Below are positions 61,801-64,000 of a stretch of DNA of 64,000 nucleotides, one piece after another. Source of the stretch: Gracilaria gracilis. Taxonomy: Eukaryota; Rhodophyta; Florideophyceae; Gracilariales; Gracilariaceae. Under the pieces are notes generated by a model. It did no database searches. It worked only from the letters and a program-made list of their open reading frames with translations, and was not told where the DNA came from. The stretch is taken from NCBI GenBank assembly GCA_030374805.1, contig JARGSG010000050.1, positions 62,001-126,000 of the forward strand. The letters run 5' to 3'. The translations under genes were made by a program, and so were the position numbers. Within the stretch, counting starts at the first letter, position 1. The number at the start of each line of letters is the position of its first letter.

Positions 61801-62132
61801 TTGATATGAAGGAAACTGTCAACAACGTATTTCCTAACATTGGCATTGGACACCACATTTTGGTTGATTTGAAAGCTTTGTTTGATACCATCACCACTCT
61901 GCACGAGTGTCGCGAATTCAGGCTACAAAAGACTGTCACCATGGTGCGTGATGCGTTGGAATCGGAGGAGCTAGACCAGATCACCTGGATTATTGGGACA
62001 GTCAACATGGCAGACGCATTAACGAAACGCAGCCTGCAACATTCGCTACGGATGAACAATATGTTCGTGAAGGGCGTTTGGAACGTCAACACATCCCAAG
62101 GAATGACCCATACTCACAGGACGTGGCAGTAA
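58797..62132 (+). CDS. Copia pol polyprotein (PR-IN-RT-RNase H), intact frame
   Basis: Read after the -1 shift; from the internal ATG 58917 there are 1,071 residues (numbering used here). The protease site ahead of that ATG reads PILNEGSPISSG, with Asn where Asp is expected. Integrase has an HHCC finger (His140, His144, Cys175, Cys178) and the catalytic Asp206 (QVDYM), Asp264 (SADDEF) and Glu298 (GIVERKNG). Reverse transcriptase has VADIKGAFLQSG, LPYGIVEAGLQW and the Y-x-D-D box as KIVDDLLVS. RNase H has SLSDASHAHAEHAYG, FGAEILACSEAED, ILVDLKALFDT and NMADALTKRSL. Replacement of the usual LYGLKQ by LPYGIVEAG sets it apart from plant copia and suggests a divergent group like those of red algae and some animals. 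Confidence 0.85.
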   Translation, partial: EAEETYEIFFSLRDSGFAKADPNPILNEGSPISSGAIISAMRLCDALNVNFDPYQARTSYKRGWGHKCVNSSRVLCSLTLSIQVMNNHPFELTFDLFDDDSPLTIGLDVKKYSVTDFLTDPPTLKVNRPTDTAERILEIYVKSKDIYNARAHILITPTMGSLLSSNGETPRPKTLAKRLHRLTHAPPREIMELCNRAGVGSKELEKEVNSLVQNCPICAESGPPSPSKKISINHMNEAFNVEIQVDYMLCTIKETKYLVLHIFDCGTGYSETAMASNRNMSTSVTIIETEWLNRHGSPTAISADDEFNRREFRKFLSSRDIKFKARPVRRHNKTGIVERKNGVVKRALERLQHDNTSGTDKTILSRATFLANAFTGSKVLSSFELAKGYAPSILGAPTRLVSDELMDAYTKQTATRALQRALKSHNHSTLCESGIKPGDEVLFYYRTTAHNEPDEWRAATVVKPHKHLVEVRRTSRVPISRVAYEDLRLRPNSDLARELSEGVMEDYIDLTLSPDASSDDKSPIHASSSLMASHTTDEDQVRKDMGDYTGTLLRSPEMRTTEVLESKEQDVLKGIQKVIGTRQVSAREMEFAPPWVLMKAVKKEHNDKWLQAYEEVEEEDVPQNANVISSHTVYKVKQDEDGHLKMKARLVTHGNRDYLKDEIRKDCSNADIIIVRLLISVALCLGFTFGVADIKGAFLQSGPITREMYVRPAYEFKTKRGILWKLTKLPYGIVEAGLQWAKRIESWMLGDQDLSRVYGINQLFVKRDQNSNISLAIAKIVDDLLVSRTSRGITQFMNDLEREFEVGKIRFGNKLTFAGCDIITDEEENIMLSMNAYMDRLKPIQLSRARKRERDDRASPDEISAYRSLAGTLMYLNSAVLPQASYVKSKMQQGLGNLRVKHLVDANAMLMEISQLKPVIRYIRPMGVTFSRLMSLSDASHAHAEHAYGQTGIICGLKCVAALNDDPIFHPIYWSSTKQRRVTYSSFGAEILACSEAEDRGFDMKETVNNVFPNIGIGHHILVDLKALFDTITTLHECREFRLQKTVTMVRDALESEELDQITWIIGTVNMADALTKRSLQHSLRMNNMFVKGVWNVNTSQGMTHTHRTWQ
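58821..58827 (+). promoter_or_regulatory. Candidate -1 ribosomal frameshift site (T TTT TTT)
   Basis: Seven T residues are phased X-XXY-YYZ relative to the gag frame (codons TCT TTT TTT CGC TAA). The pol frame is exactly -1 to gag and opens after the TAA at 58794-58796, so the two frames overlap over the slippery run. The gag stop follows three bases after it. A downstream stimulatory structure was not examined in detail. Confidence 0.6.
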
Positions 62133-62201
62133 TCAATCAGTCATGTCTTGTGTTACGTTTTATGTTTTATGTTTTATGTTCAGTATCGATACTAACGCGA
62201 C

Positions 62202-62420
62202 GGGGGGTGTGTTAACCCTTTTGAACCGATTTGCTTATGGCTACAATAGTAGCCATAAGCCGTGCGTACTATTGGATAAAAGGCTGTTCTGATCTTCAAA
62301 AGGTGGTGATCAGGCAGCCAAGTGTCCGCTTGTGTTATGTATACTATAGTAGCCATAGGAGAATCGCACAACAATTGGTTCTTATTGACAATAAAAAACA
62401 TTTGAGCCAATGAACAACAC
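62202..62420 (+). other. Polypurine tract and 3' LTR of the copia element
   Basis: GGGGGG at 62202-62207 directly precedes TGTGTTAACC, a normal place and sequence for the start of the U3 region. AATAAAAAA occurs near 62389. The right end is not certain (a CA lies at several places between 62413 and 62420). Inside are perfect 12-bp inverted arms GCTTATGGCTAC (62233-62244) and GTAGCCATAAGC (62249-62260) with a 4-base loop, and part of this motif (AGTAGCCATA) occurs again near 62350. Confidence 0.6.
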
Positions 62421-62605
62421 CCATATGGTAATACTGCTTACAAAAGGCAAGCTCCATTCAACTATAATCTGTAGTACGAATGTACAACCTTGTTGTACCA
62501 TGTGTATCCAAAGGCCACTTTGGAATTGCACTGCCGACGGCAAAGCGCACAAGAACCCGCGAAGTGTGATGGCCGCAATTCTTCCTCGGTTCGTGTCACA
62601 GCTTC

Positions 62606-64000
62606 ATGGCGACCCAATCAAGCCCACTTCAATGCCTCCTTCCACAGCTCGAGATCGACGTAAATGAAGTACATGATCCTGAATGTAACTTCCACATTGC
62701 AGGACAGTCCAGCAGCAACGACGAAGACCACGAAGAATTTATTGTGTCAGCTATTGGTTGTAGTGAAGAAAAAACTTTGTACGAAACCGTTCCGTACTGC
62801 GGACGCTGGAAGGCATCAAGTGGACTGTTTCTGGCAAATAAGCAGATGATACAGAGAGCATATGGCCATCGAAAGGAGCTTGGTCTATTTCAGTTGTTCT
62901 TGAATGGGTCCTTTCTTTCCTGCATTCGATTGTGGACTAGCAATGAGCACCAGAGACGAGGCAAAAAAACCAAGCCATTGCGAATGGACGAGATGCTGGC
63001 CTACCTTGGTCTCGAACTCGCAACCTCTCTACATCGCATGAATAAATTGCAAGATTTTTGGAGCACATCAGAGCTCCTTCATATCCCTTTCTTCAAGAAA
63101 GTAATGAGCAGATACCTTTTCTTGAATATACGAGCCGCACTACGGCTGTATTCAAGCTATGAACCAGATATTGCTGCACGAGATCCGTTGTGGCATAGCG
63201 GACAAATTTTGGAACACTTCGCCCGTAATTCTGCAACGCTCGCTGTCCCCGTCGGCGTGATCTCACTTGATGAAAATACTATACGTTGTAAAGGCAGAAC
63301 CGCTGCCCGATCGTATATGAAGTCTAAACCAGTGAAGTTTGGAATACGGTTTTAAGCCGTTGTGGGATGGTCGCACGCGTACCTACACAGCTTTCAAGAT
63401 AATGGGTCTGGTAACAAATCTGGTCAGACTCCAGTTGAAAGATATACGACTGTGTTCCGCAGTTTGCGAGGGGCTGTAGAACGCAAAATCGATGGAAAAC
63501 TGGTAGCGAAGTCTACAGCCAGCACTCTGTGGTGTACGCAGATGGCGCACCAGACGCAGTTGCGTCCTACTCCGAGAGAGGGTAGGTTGATGGTGATGGA
63601 TAATTTTTATACCCGTCACGTTATGGCACGGCAATTGAATGCGCTCAGTGATGGTGAGTGTAAAGTTTTAGGGACTGTCCGCTTCAATAATGTGGATGGT
63701 ATGAACCGGCCGGCGCGGAAGGAAGCAATAGAGAGCATGAAGCACGCTGAGAGAGAGGAGTGGAGATTGGTACAGGTTTATCACAAAAGCAAGCGAGATT
63801 CAGATCCCCCTCAGGTCGCAGAGAGAACGGGTTTTGTGGTATTCAAAGACCGTACAGTGGTTACATTTTACACTAACGATCTTGCAGATACTCCCTATCT
63901 TCGCATACAAAAAGCAGATAATCATGCTGTCTCCTGCGTGCACGGCCTGGTCCCTCTGAAACGTTGGATTGGCACAGAGTCCTTTACGCGAACCACTTTG
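62606..64000 (+). pseudogene. piggyBac transposase, copy 2 (nonsense mutation, cut by window end)
   Basis: ATG 62606 (MATQSSPLQCLLPQLEID) begins an acidic N-terminus followed by the DDE_Tnp_1_7 fold. LRMDEMLAYLGLELATSLHR and ISLDENTIRCKGRTAARS, with the first catalytic Asp, end in a TAA at 63353-63355 where copy 1 has Tyr. The same frame continues with VVGWSHAYLHSFQDNGSGNK, LMVMDNFYTRHVMARQL (second Asp) and FVVFKDRTVVTFYTNDLADT to the edge of the window. The third Asp and the Cys-rich tail would be outside. Apart from the single stop the visible part is open, so this copy is younger or better preserved than copy 1. Confidence 0.8.

Larger units (their letters stand above)
57617..62420 (+). 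mobile_element. Ty1/copia LTR retrotransposon (incomplete 5' side)
   Basis: The order is leader hairpin, gag frame, -1 frameshift region, pol with protease, HHCC finger, integrase, reverse transcriptase and RNase H, then a G6 polypurine tract and TG-starting 3' LTR. Integrase before reverse transcriptase defines copia. The 5' LTR was not found as a match to the 3' LTR, so the left boundary is only the leader hairpin. Confidence 0.85.

Overview
The window is nuclear DNA of an intron-poor eukaryote. The best guess is a red alga or similar protist, from short intronless host genes, TATA boxes close to start codons, GC-rich host genes among AT-richer transposons, and the mix of element families. 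Nothing in the window (no rRNA, tRNA or conserved housekeeping gene) fixes the species, so this is an inference.

About 1-31 kb is a graveyard of mobile elements. After a featureless start come a hAT-type transposase fragment cut by a MITE that is itself cut by a second MITE (4.5-6 kb), a decayed tyrosine-recombinase (DIRS/Ngaro-type) retrotransposon (6.8-11.3 kb), a P2RX7_C-like fragment beside a broken piggyBac transposase (11.9-14.2 kb), a pogo/Tigger transposase with a mutated catalytic Asp (15.2-16.9 kb), a hAT fragment and a near full-length hAT transposase (17.4-20.6 kb), and a pogo-like element with terminal inverted repeats (TIRs), a TA duplication and a MITE inside its transposase (20.8-24.0 kb). 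Next is a MITE split by a PIF/Harbinger element (24.3-28.0 kb), abutted by a second Harbinger element (28.1-30.9 kb).

About 31.8-47.5 kb holds host genes: a coiled-coil protein, a secreted beta-propeller (SMP-30/gluconolactonase-like) protein, a 594-residue membrane protein with weak HET-like motifs, and a 268-residue orphan. The last two lie in a segmental duplication (35.9-40.7 kb and 45.5-47.4 kb). Only the left copy has the 594-residue gene, and the right copy of the orphan has lost its start codon and reading frame. A LINE remnant and an apparently complete PIF/Harbinger element (42.0-44.9 kb) separate the copies.

About 47.5-54.3 kb is a very GC- and CpG-rich island with four host-like genes (a PH-domain protein and three orphans) and many low-complexity tracts. 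Beyond it are a broken acyltransferase-3 gene (54.5-55.9 kb), a Ty1/copia retrotransposon with an intact pol frame and a plausible -1 frameshift site (57.6-62.4 kb), and a second piggyBac copy running off the end.

The strongest new observations concern the Harbinger group: three elements share a convergent two-gene layout, exact TTA/TAA target duplications can be read, and a long nested hairpin sits at the same distance from the 3' end of one full element and of a 433-bp MITE.
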